From Papiliotrema nemorosa (lineage: Eukaryota > Basidiomycota > Tremellomycetes > Tremellales > Rhynchogastremaceae), in NCBI GenBank assembly GCA_032158125.1, contig JASKOT010000032.1, forward strand, positions 1 to 64,000: a stretch of 64,000 nt of DNA, given 5' to 3'. The notes under the pieces are model-generated. The model saw only the letters and a list, made by a program, of their open reading frames with translations. It was not told the DNA's origin and did no database searches. Below, piece by piece: positions 1 through 14,285 of the stretch. Made by a program: the position numbers and the translations under genes. How positions within the stretch are numbered: position 1 is the stretch's first letter; every line of letters starts with the position of its first letter.

Positions 1-35
1 CACCCCACCCCCCCCCACACCCCCCCCCCCCCACC

Positions 36-89
<54 letters not shown>
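1..89. repeat. Poly-C low-complexity tract
   Basis: Almost pure cytosine on the plus strand with a few interrupting A residues in the first 40 bases, then an uninterrupted C run of about 50. It does not match the TTAGGG-type or TTAGGGGG-type telomere repeats known from fungi. It may be a genuine homopolymer or a sequencing/assembly artefact at a contig edge. Confidence 0.85.
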
Positions 90-1171
90 ACGCATTGGGA
101 AGACCTCGTCGCATCTCAACAACCTCCTATACTCTGCCATTCCTGAAGCAGGCGATCAAGCAGCAGCGACCACCCACTGGACTGGTACATGTCTGGATCA
201 CCTATCGCATCCATAAAATCACCCTATCGATTTTGAAGAGGGAACTAGGACACCCTCGCTCCGAGACATCTAGACGCATCCCTCCCCCTCCCCCTCCCCT
301 TATACCCATCGCTTCATCCGGATTCGATCTTACCCCCCGACACACCGACACGCGACAGACACACGGGGAAGGAGACACTAGCTGGTTGAAACTACGACTG
401 ATCATCTCAGCCGTCCTGCTCCACTCCAGTGGACCCGCTCTACCTCCCCGGGGACACGGCCTACCTTCCCTCTCACTCGAAACGGAATCGCGTCGCCCCT
501 TTCTACCGCAACACGTTCTACAACTAGACATCTCTCTCGACCTTTGATACGGACTATCCTTCCCTTGGTCATCGACTACAAACAGGATCGTGCTACCCTG
601 GTCCTACGATTTCGTCTCATCCTACCGGACCTTCCTTCTTCCACCATCCAGTTCTACCGACATTTTCCCATCCTTCCCAAAGGATCTCCCACCTCGCCAT
701 CTCTGAGATCACCTCCTCACTCGACATACCCTTTGTTCATCGACTCCCGTCGAGTCGCTGCGAGCGCAGTGCTTCAGAGTCGACACACCTCGACGCGTGG
801 ATCCATTGTGTGGACATTGCGCTAGAACACACCTCGGGCGGGTCATACCAAACGTCACGCTTTCGAAGCATCATCGAAGGAGTGGGAGAGGTCACGCCTG
901 ATACGATTCCACCTCTCACTCGGTACCACTCGGAAAAGCAGGTATAAGAGGGAACCTTCACATACCCTCGACACCCCTCGTATGCTTCCCACGCGTCGAA
1001 GGTCACCTGGAACCTTCTCAACTTGACGCTTCCACACCCTTCCCACATTCGACACTAGGCCGTCCTTTCCGCCTTCTTCGGATAAGCACCTTCTTACCTT
1101 ATCGAGGGTAACACAAAAGTCGTCCACGCCCCGGACCCCACCTACCCCTCTGCTCGCATCCCTGTCGAGCC
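90..1171 (+). promoter_or_regulatory. Pyrimidine-rich promoter/5' leader of the homeodomain gene
   Basis: About 1.08 kb without a convincing gene. The plus strand is strongly C/T-rich throughout, with many CCCTCC, CCTTCC and CTCTC blocks, and contains several short reading frames that start with ATG and end before the main ATG at 1172. Long pyrimidine-rich leaders with upstream ORFs are common in front of regulator genes in Cryptococcus relatives. Whether this stretch is transcribed cannot be seen from the sequence. Confidence 0.45.
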
Positions 1172-3958
1172 ATGGCGGAGATTGGCATGGCACCTGGACC
1201 CAGCCGCCAGGTGTATCAAGCAGAAGCAGGACCTAGCGGATACGCGTCTCGAGGCCCTGAATTTCCCGGTCCAACTAGGGGTATAGATACTCAAAATCAA
1301 AATGGCGGAATGCCAGCTGGACCATCTTTCACGACGCCCCAAAATCCTCCAGCTCAAGTGTACAATGTCTCGTCCCTGCCTTCTACCATCATCACTCCTG
1401 GTTTCGAACATCTCTCCTCGTCTGTCCCTCTCAATGCCATGTTCCCGACGCATGGACAACCGCCCATAGACAACAGCCTGGGGTTTCTGCCTCAACCACC
1501 ATTCCAAATGTCACAACCCGGACCCTCCATGATCAGCACATTACCTCTCCAGCCGCGACTGCCCAATGGTCTCCCTGGTGTGATGCAGCCCCAATTCATC
1601 CCCACGATGCCAGGCCACGCGCCCATACCTCAACCAGGATTCACATTCGGTCATCCGCCACCTCTTCCTCCTGGAGCCCTTCCACCTCGAGACTTGTGGC
1701 CAAACAACCCAGATTGGGACGATGAACGATTCGCAATGGAGTATGGAGACGGTGGGGATATGATGTATGGTCAATTAGAGGTTAGTCTCAAGTCTGCTTT
1801 TTCAAGTTTTCTCTCCTCCATCGATGAGAATACCTCTTTTTCCGGGTCGAGCGCAAGTTCCCCAACAACCACTCTCCCTTCTCCCGCGTCTTCCACTTTT
1901 ACCCTCTCTCCGCAAGAAGCAGACCATGTGCATCCCCAAGATGCGTTCCCATCCGTTCCTCCCCCCTCCGCACCTGCAAGTCCCACTTCACCTCCCTTCA
2001 TCTCCCGTCTCCCGTTTACAGACCGATTTCCAAACCCCCCTCCAAGTCACAAGAGGCGGATGTCACAAGATCATTACGAAGTCTACAAGACGAGCACTGG
2101 CGCTGACTTTATTCCTCCCTTGAAGGTCAAACATCGGAGAAGAACCACGCCCGAACAATTGAAAGTGTTGGAACATTGGTTCGACGTCAACCCAAAGCCG
2201 GATAACAATCTGAGAGAGTGGTTGGCGATGGAACTGGGAATGACAAAGAGAAATGTCCAAGTTTGGTTCCAAAATAGGTCAGTCTGAAGCGGAATCTGTA
2301 GCACCATGAGCTAATTTGCAGACGTGCCAAGGTGAAAGGTCTCGCTTTGAAGGAAAAGGCAGCAGCAGCAAAAGCGGCGGAAGAAAACCCTGAACCCGTC
2401 ACGACGCCAGAGAACCGTCCAGAGACCCCTCCGACCACCCATCCTCCTATAGTGAAAGAGTCTCAAGCGACACCCCCTACCAAACAACCCCCACAACGAC
2501 CATCTCCACTACAGCTGCATTCCCAGCCCCAACCGGGCCTGCTCCCCCCGGTCAACACGGTCAACATGGGTCGACGAGTATCTCTTGCCAACGGCGAGGC
2601 CGCCAAGATTGAGACGTTTATCGCGAAACAACGCATGATGGCTCGAAAAGCCAGCAATGGGGTTGCTGGCGCACCCGGATACATCTCGCCGGTCCGGTCA
2701 CCTATCATCCCCCAGCATCAGGCTCATTTCGCTCGAAGGAAAAGTATCCCTTACCCATCGCCTATCGAGATTGGCGCTGCGGGTCCCAATGCACCGGGTT
2801 CACCCAAGTTTTCACCCACAGTCCGACCCATGCCGTCTTCGCTGCACCTCGCAGCGATGCGAAACAACACGAGGAGATCCAGTGTGCCCGGTCTTGCGCA
2901 GGGTCCTGCTCAACTCATCTGTTCCGGTCCATTCACCCCACCACGCATGGTGTCGGGCGCAATGCCACCCAACGGTGCTCCGGTAGCCCGCGGATTGGGT
3001 CCAATCAAGGATGCCAGTCCAGAAGCACCGGGTACGGCGCATTTACCCAACGATGGGTTCATCTTCCCCGAAGGGTCAGATCTCTCGACGACATATCTCA
3101 CTCCCCCTTCATCGACCTACCTGCCAAGTGCTTCCCCCTCGACCTTTCTCCCTTCAGACGGATCGTCTGCGTTTGACTTTGGTGTCGATCAGACCTTTGC
3201 GCCGTACACGCCCAACGGACCCTTGCCCAACCCTTCATTCTCGTTTGGTTCGGCCACGCAATCGGCCATCCCCTCGGTCAACATGGCCACAGACGAGCAG
3301 GCCAACATGTATTACAACATGCAAAACAGAGGAAGGTTGGGTAGTATCGCCAGTATCAACACCTACACCACCGATGCCGGGACAGCAGACGGGAGTGACT
3401 GGGATTGGTCTGGTGTTGCTCCTCCGTTGGATCTTGACGGATTTGAGCCTGACGCCAGGAGGGCCTCGGCGTGAGTTTTAGCCATCCTAGACGTTTTGTG
3501 CTCATTACAGTCCGCCGGATTTGTTGCATAATCTAGGTTTCTTGGGGATCAACCCGAATGTCCCACTCGGCAATTCTGATAATTCCCCTCTGCGACCCTC
3601 CCCCCTCAATACGACATTTGCGCCAGAATCTTTCGATGTTGGGCAGGCTAATACGGGCACGGAGAATTTCACATTTGGTCAGATCCCCAACGGTCTCCCC
3701 ATGCTGGAACTTTCGTCTACCGACATTTCGCCCGCCAATCAATCTCCGTCAGAGACTTCTCCCGGATCTTCGGGCAAGGCGAGTGTCCAAGCGGCATTGG
3801 CCATGTCGGCTCTGTACCCGCCCCATGGCAATGGGTCAGATGGGACCTGGTCCCCATTCTCGATCAATGGAATTTCGCCTACTGGGGTGTCACCTAATGG
3901 GATCTCACCTAATGGTCCCGTGCAACCTCACCAAGTCTCGTCCGTCTCGCCAGAATAG
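1172..3958 (+). CDS. Homeodomain transcription factor
   Basis: Three exons fit: 1172-2277, 2322-3470 and 3511-3958, giving about 900 residues. The homeodomain lies at roughly residues 315-374. It has the basic N-terminal arm KHRRRTTPEQLKVLEHWF and the recognition helix RNVQVWFQNRRAKVKG, and the first intron falls inside the second Arg codon of WFQNRR, so splicing is required to make the domain. The domain has 60-residue spacing with no TALE insertion. Before it lies a Pro/Gly/Met-rich region, and after it a long Pro/Ser/Thr-rich tail ending in repeated S-P-x-G units (about 3870-3920), which look like disordered activation or interaction regions. It should act in the nucleus as a sequence-specific DNA binder. 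The target pathway is not visible. It resembles the Hob/Yox/Pho2-like homeodomain proteins of basidiomycete yeasts, but I cannot assign an orthologue. Confidence 0.9.
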
Positions 3959-4493
3959 AGCATGGACGATCATTATGCCTTCCTAGGGGAGAAGCGTCCG
4001 CCGTCGCTACATACAGAGCCTGATCGGCAGTATCGTCGTGGGCGAAAAGACGCCCTTCAAGTCGGCCGAGACGTCGGAAGAAGGGCTCACATTAGAGTAT
4101 CGTGGCGTATATCGCGATTATATTGTCTTTTGGGAATCGGGATAGTGTTACATTGTATTTCGTGTGTCGGTAGAGTAGACTGTATTGTGGACATTCTCCG
4201 TGGATGCACTCACTTGTTCCTGGCAGTTTGCTTTTTCTGTTGGAAAGGCAGAGTGTGACACAGTCGCTCCGCTGCTATTCGTGTTCAAGCCTTGCAGATC
4301 CCCACAGTACTGGGAGCGGATCTTGTAGCAGATTATGCGCCTCGCGTTCGATACGAGGCGATGACATTGATCATTGTCGGCAACTATGTACTACTGATGA
4401 CTTGTTCAAGATTGGGACGCTTCTGATATCACTGCCGCCTCATGTCCCCCCGATCCCCTCGGCCAGAATAACCCTACACAACCTGATGTTTAC
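3959..4493. other. Convergent intergenic region
   Basis: 535 bases between the 3' ends of the homeodomain gene and the sugar transporter gene. Only short, overlapping frames without family resemblance are present. It probably holds both 3' UTRs. Confidence 0.6.
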
Positions 4494-6428
4494 TTAGGTC
4501 GACCTGTGCTCGATATCATTACTCTTGTCCTCGGTGAACGAGTTTCCAGCGCCGACTGTACGTCAGTGACAATACGAGGCTAATGTAGCTGGTTGTGACT
4601 CACCAGCAGCCAATTGGTTCTCGGTATCTCTTGGTTTTGGGATTTCGGTATGGTCGAGGGGGACCAGTACTTTGGAGTGTTTGAAGAAATAGTCCATCTC
4701 TTCCAATGTTCGACCTTTGGTTTCCGGGTAGAAGAGGTAAAATGTGAGAGCGTTGGTGAAGCTGCAAACGGTGAAGACGAGGTAGTACTTCCATCCAATG
4801 TTGGTGAATGCGATAGGGGACACTTGACCGATCATAAAGTTGGCGATCCACGCTGCCATGGATGACAAAGCGACGACTTTGGCTCGGATGGCAGTGTTGC
4901 AAATCTCGGCGGGGCTGGAGTTAGAACCAGACACTTGTGTCGGGGATAGGGAGACTCACTAGACCCAAGAGAGGGGACCGATACAAGCCGAGAAGATCAA
5001 GTTGTAGATGAAGATGACGGCGACAAAGCCGATACCCTGTCCTCGAGATCCTTCTCCAATGACAAACTTGTGAGCGAGCGAAGCGGCAGCGGCAAACAAG
5101 ACTCCCGAAGCTGCATTTCCACCAATCATAACCCATCGTCGACCCGTCTTGTCGAGGAATGCGATACACAATGCCTGTCCGAGAAGACCCACGACGTTGT
5201 TGATGGATGAGATGAGGAAAGTGGTGTTGGTACTGAACCCGACCGAGGCGAAGACTCGGGGCGAGTAGTATTGGATCGCAGAGACACCGGTCATTTGGAC
5301 GGAGAATTGGAGAATGATACCGAGGAAGAGCTTTCGAAGGTTGGTAGTGTCTTTGAAGATCTGACCATCAACTTGGTATACCATCTAGTGAAGTCTAACT
5401 GACCAGACCCCACGAATCGTCCGTCGCAGACTCTTCTTGGACCTTTCGTCGCATTTCCTCAAACTCTCCTCGAACAAACGGGTCGTTGATATCGCCCCGA
5501 GCGTGGAGCTTTGCAAGGTTGTGCAGGGATTCCTCTTCTCGGCCTTTGATCATGAGCCATCTGTCGTCAGCGAGAGCATCGTCACAGGTGAGGGTGCGTA
5601 CCGAGGGGACTCAGGCAAGAGGAGAGTGACAAAGACGAGAGGGATGGCAGGGAGCATTTGGAATGCGAGCTGACGATAAGCCTTGATACACATGAACACA
5701 GAGTGACTTACGGGGAGTCGCCATTGCATGGCAGTTCCAGGTTGATGCTTGGCCACACCGTACGCGATCCAACCGGCGATGAAAGCTCCAATACCGATGA
5801 AGAACTGGAACGTAGCCAACATTCGTCCTCGAGCGGCAGGTTGAGCAATCTCAGAGTTGTATGTGGGAGCCAAGGCGGACTGCCAATTAGCTCGGACCTA
5901 GATGTGGAGTGGAGTTTCACTGACCAGACCACCGATACCGAAGCCCGCAAAGAGTCGACCGATCAACATCATCTCCTTGTTCACGGCGGCGGTCTGGAGG
6001 ATACCCCCAATGAGGAAGACGAGAGAACCACCGGTGACTAACCGTTAGCGCTTGTAGAGGCGTCCAAGTATCGACTCACTGGCTGATCGACGGGAAAATC
6101 GGTCGGCAGCTAGACCGGCAGGTACGGCAGACACGAAAGCACTGTAATCAGAATGGTGTATTCTGATGTGTAAAACGACGCATCTCACCCTAGCAACATG
6201 ACTGAAACGATGAAACCGGTATAGTTCTCCACATAGGCCGAGTCTCCAGTGAGTTTGGTGACTCGTAAAAAGTCGGGAGCCTCGATCACGTAGGCAATCA
6301 CACCTAAATCATAACCAAAGACAGCCGCTCCGAGTCTGTGGGTCAGTGCATGCCCTCCCAAGGTCAGGTAGCACTCACGCAGCGAAGCAAGCGCAGAAGA
6401 ATGAGTAAACCTTGGGAGAGAGCGCCAT
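4494..6428 (-). CDS. MFS sugar transporter (hexose/pentose family)
   Basis: Ten exons close in frame on the minus strand: 6428-6379, 6335-6189, 6141-6080, 6037-5925, 5879-5712, 5669-5602, 5560-5404, 5360-4960, 4914-4604 and 4555-4494, giving 512 residues, a normal length for the family. Sugar-porter signatures are present in order: GAAVFGYDLGV in TM1, GRLFAGFGIGGL before TM4-5, LLPESPRWLMIKGR after TM6, LDKTGRRWVM in the second half and PETKGRTLEEMD after TM12. It would import a monosaccharide across the plasma membrane by proton symport or facilitated diffusion. The substrate cannot be read from the sequence. It is divergent from the GH51 arabinofuranosidase across an 800-base shared promoter, so a pentose or arabinose role is a reasonable inference. 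A TATATATA box lies about 140 bases upstream of the start. Confidence 0.92.
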
Positions 6429-7228
6429 ATTGCCGTCGATCCAACCGACGATTATGCGTAGACTAGACTAGAATGGAATAGACTCTGATCTATCGGGAGA
6501 ACAACTTGATGTCGAGGTACTCGAGTCTCTCCGTGATGAGGAGGATAACATGGGCTTGTCGATGATGATATATATACATGGGTAAAACATCAAAGAGATA
6601 CCCACCCACCCACCTCAGAAACAGTCGGGGCTCGTTGCCGTCCCGTGGGACTCTCATTTTCGCCGAAAAGCGAGATCCAAAAGAGTGGGTAACCTAAACA
6701 TCTGACACGATCGATGCTGAGGCAGCGTGCAGGACAAGACGGAATGCGAGTTTACCGGATCGTTGCAGCTGTCGAGTGGACGGATCGGAGACTTTTCATG
6801 CTCAGGGCCACGCAAGGGCGGGGCAAAGGGGCGCAGAGTGGGGAGTGTGATGCAATCTCGCCGAAAATTGTCAGCCGGTCCGTCACATGGCGGTCCGGAC
6901 TTGAACTCGACCAGGACAGGCAGAGGCGCGCTGCTTGATCAAGGGGAATCTATTCATTTCGGCGAACAAAACATAGTCGGGTATTGGCGAATCTGATCTT
7001 TTCCCCGGATTGCAGCGATTTGCCCAGAAGACACAGAACGGTGGAGGTGTACACCTCTTTGTATCCAGTATAATCCACCGCACTCGAGTATTCTTCAGAT
7101 CAAAACCCTCCGTCTTGTCCAGTCTGCTCTTTGAACGGGACGCACTTGCACCTCGACTTTTTGAAGGTGTACAATCAACCTTGACTCTGAGTGCTCGACG
7201 TCCCACGACCACACCACCCTCATTGACC
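6429..7228. promoter_or_regulatory. Shared divergent promoter, transporter / GH51
   Basis: 800 bases between two divergent start codons, with no supportable gene. A TATATATATA element at about 6568-6576 suits the minus-strand transporter, and a TATAAT-like sequence at about 7069-7075 could serve the plus-strand gene. One regulator binding here could control both uptake and hydrolysis. This is inference from the arrangement. Confidence 0.55.
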
Positions 7229-9408
<2,180 letters not shown>

Positions 9409-9811
9409 TAAAGATCGCTTGTAGGGATGAGGGCAAGAGGTCTAGAACTGTACGAGTGGGATGTATGGTATACGTAAAGAATGCAACTGCCGCCGGTCGG
9501 AGACGCCGACTCGGTCCGCAAGGGGTACATCGGTGGGATTTCCAGATTGGCTCTCTTTCCCACGTCTGTCCAATATAGATCTGCATATCGATGCCATTCA
9601 TGTGGACAGTGTCCCTGTCGGGCAGTTGTCCCTCACGAGGGGCGACCTGCGATCCATGCAGTCGAAAGAGGCCATGAAGATTTTGATCGAGAGACCGGTA
9701 ACCACATCCCACCTCTTTCCCGAGAAAAAAACAACAATCCTTTTTTCGCCGTATATTTCAACGCCCTCTGACATCTTTCTCGGTTCTTTTTGGTTCATCG
9801 TGCAAGCATAC
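9409..9811. other. Intergenic region before the Zn2Cys6 regulator
   Basis: 403 bases with no convincing gene. The last 120 bases before the ATG at 9812 are rich in T runs and pyrimidines (about 9715-9795), as expected of a promoter/leader. Confidence 0.5.
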
Positions 9812-12536
9812 ATGCCTCCGGATTCGACGAGTAGTACGGCTGGACCACCCAGACGGCGATTAGCGTGAGTCCGGGGAGAAGCGAGTGAGTTGCTGATGGA
9901 TTCGTAGTTGTACCGCTTGCCGGGATACCAAAGTACGCCGAAAACTTCCCCTCGACCGTGACCTTTACCCCGCACTCTGTTCTGACTGTATCTCTGCGTA
10001 TGAGGGTATTGATTCTAGTCTCGATGCATACCAATTGATCCGAACGATACGTCGGGTACCTGTCATCGATGTGGTGAGTCGACACATCCCTCCGAAGTCG
10101 ATGTTGATGTTGCAGCTCAACTGAGGCGAGAATGTATCTATGAACATCGCAAGTATGGGTTAGTCGACCCTGCCATTGCCTCTGCCCACATTGACAATGA
10201 CAGGAGCGCACAGCGACGTCAGCGCCCTTCGTCGACTTCTTCTCAGGGCGAGTCCCTCTCGTCGTTCTCCGGCTTTACAACGACCTTTCAACCCATGACC
10301 ACCTCGCCTCATCATCTCCAACACGACCAACCTTTTCCTCCCCCTCCCACTTTTCAAATGACCCAAGCTCCCACGCAGCACCAGGCGGTGGACCACCGGC
10401 GTAATAGCAACATGTCTAATATAAACCCATTCGAACAGTCAATTCCTTCGCCATGGCTTCCTACGTCCTTACCTCAGACTATCCCTCAACCACATCCACA
10501 TCCACAACCACAGCGTCAGGCATCTATCATGAGTCACGAGGTTCCACCCATCTCGACGACCACGTACTCGCCTGATACGGGAGTATCAGGTCCCGAAGGG
10601 AGATCTGTCGAGGCAGACGTTTCGAGGCATTTGGATCCCGCACTAGATGGTCAGGAAAGGCCGAACGGCGCTGCAGCCGCGTTCTTCACTATGCAGTTGA
10701 ATGCGGGCGATGACCCGAGTGAGCATCATTTCATCCCTAGGCATAATGACAAGTGCTGACTTGGAGTCATGACTCAACACCTCAGCTCTCTGGAAGCGGA
10801 AGGTCTCTTCAACCTCTTCTTCAACAACCTCAACCCGATCATCGCTCTTCTAGATCAAGAGTGTACGTGTTGCGTGCCACTCAGTGCTGGGGCTGACGTT
10901 CAGACCACACATTCCCTGCGGTTCGCCAATCGCCCGTTCTCCTCACTTCCATCTTGACGGCCTCTGCCAAATTCTTCCGTCCAAACCTATACCGACACCT
11001 CCTGTCTCACGCACAGATGTTGCTCAATAGGGAAACATCAGCCGGAGCATGCGACATGGCGATCATCAAATCCCTGCTCATCCTGGTGTTTTGGAAAGAC
11101 CCGGTAGATAAAAGCGCTTGGATCAAGATTGGGACGGCGATTAGGTTGGGGTATCAGTTGGGTCTGCACCTCGCTTCAGCACGAAGGGGTGAAGACGCCG
11201 AAGCAAGAGACGCCAGGCGGACGTGGTTTTGTGAGTGTACATCCGGCATGTGGTGGGACATCACTGATGTATAGGCTTGTCGTGTAAGTCTGATCCCTAA
11301 AGTCCAGTGTGGAGTGCGCTGACGAGGTGTCCAGGTGCTGACAAGGCGTGAGTTGAACCGAACTGCTCCTCTAGTCAGACTCATCACCAGGTACTCCGAG
11401 CTGTTCTCACTGCCCATTGCGATCCCCTGGGAGTATTGTAACGATGTGAGTTGACACGAGATTGTGAGATGGCACTGAATATCAGGCCGAGATATCACCG
11501 AGTCGCTATAGACTATCTGTCGATGCGCATTTGGCTTGCTCCATGGCGTAGGTACTGGGTCTATCCCCTGAGAGCCCACAATCTGACCTACAGGTTGACA
11601 TCACCCCATCTGCTATGGCTCAAGATGAAACGCAACGAGCTGGAAATGACGCCCACTTCCAAGCGGTTCATCCTGGACGATGTGTATGGGCGGTTTCGCC
11701 AACACCTCTTGACTTGGTTCCCCGATGATGAGAGTACGCACAACCCAGCCGGCGCTGCTGATCACCCAGCACAAAGCGTTCTGAGTCTTGTCGAACGACG
11801 CTTTCTCAAGCTCATCGATCTGATCGAGCTCCTTCGGCTCAAATTTGAGATTCTCGACGTGTGTTCAATGCAAGAAACACAGGACCTGTTACAGGAATGT
11901 TTCAACCACGCCGAGTTGGTCGCCAACCAGATTGATCTAGTTGCGGAGAGTGGGGTGCTGCTGTACTTGCAAGATACATCTGCGACCCGACTCTCGTCCT
12001 ACGGCTCGATACTGCACAAGGTGAGTGACCTGTAAGACGAAGCTGAAGGTAGCTGTTCTGGCGATTGAGTATGAATCAACAACGAGCCGTGGTACAGCTC
12101 TTACGGCGGGTCTATCAGCAATGTATAGATTCTTCAAAGGGCGACGAAACGGCAGCTACGGCTTTTGTCGCTCGGTTCTTGAGGAGATGTATACGGAATT
12201 TATCGCTGGAATCAGGTGCACCCAGTAGGGCCCAATCACCGCTGCCAATGGGTCAGACGATCAATGGGGGTGCAGAGGCAGGAGCGGACAGCGTCAATGC
12301 GGTCCAATTTGATATCGTGAGTCACCTGGTCCTACGGCCGAGGCTAAGCTTCCAGCAAGCATTCCTGCAAGAAGCTTTGGCACCGAGTAGTCATATCGAG
12401 ACACTCGATACGCAATATTGGTGAGATTTGTCTTTGCCCCTTGTCAATAGCTGATCTGCGTAGGTCCACGCTGTTCTCGGAGCTGCCTTCTGGGTTCACG
12501 TTTGACAGCTTTGCCTCGGAGGGCGGGAATGCATAG
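9812..12536 (+). CDS. Zn2Cys6 fungal-specific transcription factor
   Basis: Fifteen exons close in frame to give 691 residues. The zinc cluster near residues 19-50 appears only after removing three introns: exons 9908-9932, 10019-10073 and 10116-10152 join to give CTACRDTKSRC followed by CHRCAQLRREC, which is the C-x2-C-x6-C / C-x2-C-x6-C pattern. A Gln/Pro/Ser-rich linker follows, then a fungal_trans (MHR) domain with LNPIIALLDQEYHTFP, an RTWFCLSCADKAYSEL region and a long helical C-terminal half. Two exons inside the MHR domain are only 9 nt (11275-11283) and 13 nt (11335-11347), yet keep frame. As a nuclear activator immediately downstream of the GH51 gene, it is a candidate pathway-specific regulator of the arabinofuranosidase/transporter pair. 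That link is inferred from position only. Confidence 0.88.
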
Positions 12537-12828
12537 CTGTTAAAGGTTAGATTAGAGAGAGGCTTGTTGTATTTGGAGGTTTGATATATGTTCCGAAAAG
12601 CGCCAGTATGCATCGGCACTCTTCTGACACTTTCATCAGGACCTCAAGTCTAGGCAAAGCCACGTGAAATGCTGATCACAGGGCTGAGGACTGTACTCGA
12701 ATGTAATCTGCGATGCACAGTTGCAAAGGCGTCCTCCACCTGTGACAACATGAATGATTCATCAGCAAAAAGCGTCGACGTAACCTAGTGCTGACTGTCA
12801 TATGGATAGGCCTCAATAAATGCCATGA

Positions 12829-14012
12829 ATGCCTACCAGCCGCGTCTCTCGTCTCTCGTCGAGTAGTGACAAGAAGCCCCCCATGTCGGTCCAATCTCCA
12901 CCTACGGTGTTCCTCATTGGCGGTACAGGCTTTGTAGGCGGGTGTTACCTGAATCGCCTCCTTGCTCAGGAGACCAAACCGTCCTTGATCACCGTTCTCA
13001 CACGGCGACAAGAGACATTCCACCTGATCGAGTCGCTCTCTTCATCTGGTACAAACGTTGTACCGCTCCACGGGAACTTTGACGATGCCGAGGTGTTGAG
13101 CAAAGCAGCAGAGGACCATGATATCACGATCAACGCGGGGGATTCAGATCATCCAGCTTTGGTCGATGCGTTGTTGAGAGGAATGGGGCGGCGCCATGGT
13201 CAAGAGAAAAAGACGATTTATATCCATGTATCGGGTACGGGGACTCTCTCAGACGATGCGAGGGGTCAATTCAAGGGAGAAATAATCTACACCGACGGGA
13301 AGGAAGATCCACCGACACTTGTCCACGTCAATTCTCTCCCTCCGACCGCTTTCCACCGCAAAATCGATCTTGCAATCTATGAAGCGGACAAGAAAGGATG
13401 GTGTCAGAGCTATATCATCCTCCCGGGGACAGTGTGGGGTGATGCCAAGGGAGGAGTGTACGATATTGGATTGTGCGGAAAGTATTCCAGTCAGATCCCA
13501 CAGCAGATTCAGGCAAGTCTGGATAAAGGTCGACCGGGGATGGTGGGTAAAGGTGTGTCGCCCACAGTTGTTCTGTCAGAGGAACCATCGCTGATTCAAT
13601 AGGACTCAATGTCTGGGCTCATGTCCATATCGAGGACCTGGGGACACACTTTGACTTGATCTATGGGACCGCTCTTCAGTCCGGTCCGCATGGGTATGAC
13701 GGCAACTATTTCGCCGTAGCTGGGGAATATCAACTTCTCGAGGCCACCAAACGCATGGGTAAGGCACTCGCGGAGAACGGATGGACGGATGATTCCCAAC
13801 CTGTCAGTTTCACAGAAGAGGAACTGGATAAACATTATTCGGCGTTGGAGAAGATCGGAGGAAGCAAGTATTACAGCGGTACCAACTCGAGAGCTCTTTC
13901 GGCTCAAGCGGAAAAGTTGGGCTGGACACCGGTCCATAAGAACGAAGAGGAGTTTTACGAGTATGTCGTGAGCGAGACGGAGAGGATAGGAAAGCAGGTG
14001 AAGGGGAATTAA
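12829..14012 (+). CDS. NAD(P)-binding epimerase/dehydratase-like protein
   Basis: Two exons, 12829-13552 and 13603-14012, give 377 residues, or 359 if the in-frame ATG at 12883 is used. The second start lies just before the conserved fold and is equally plausible. The N-terminus has the Rossmann motif VFLIGGTGFVGG typical of extended/atypical SDRs and NmrA-like proteins. A HGNFDD segment follows, then IYIHVSGTGTLSD, a conserved VHVNSLP segment, and HVHIEDLG, resembling the region that precedes the substrate domain in NAD-dependent epimerases. The reaction is unknown. It lies between the Zn2Cys6 regulator and an SDR in the same orientation, so it may belong to the same metabolic block. Confidence 0.85.
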
Positions 14013-14285
14013 ATGAGTAATGCCGCTGAACGAGATCCTACTTGGAAATGATGTTCACAACTTGACCTGAGCATGTATGTCGTGAAGTACAAGATGCGGA
14101 ACCTGTAGCGGTCCTCATCGTGCGGTCAAGACAAGACATCAGTGGCATTGTCGCTCGTGAGAGGCCATGCAGGGAGGAGGTGAGACTCGGCCTAACGGCG
14201 TCGTCCATCACGTCGACATCAGCATCTTCATTTCTTCTTTCCCTCAATCTGTCCTTCGTTGAAATGAGATCAAGTTGAGATAACC

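Noticed and set aside
1..89. Telomere repeat at the left end
   Set aside because: The tract is poly-C, not a TTAGGG-type or TTAGGGGG-type array, and has no regular unit.
95..547. Open frames on both strands in the leader region
   Set aside because: Composition follows the C/T-rich bias; no conserved segments, and both strands are open, as expected of low-complexity sequence.
9461..9868. Protein-like frame before the Zn2Cys6 gene
   Set aside because: It overlaps the true first exon and shows no family resemblance.
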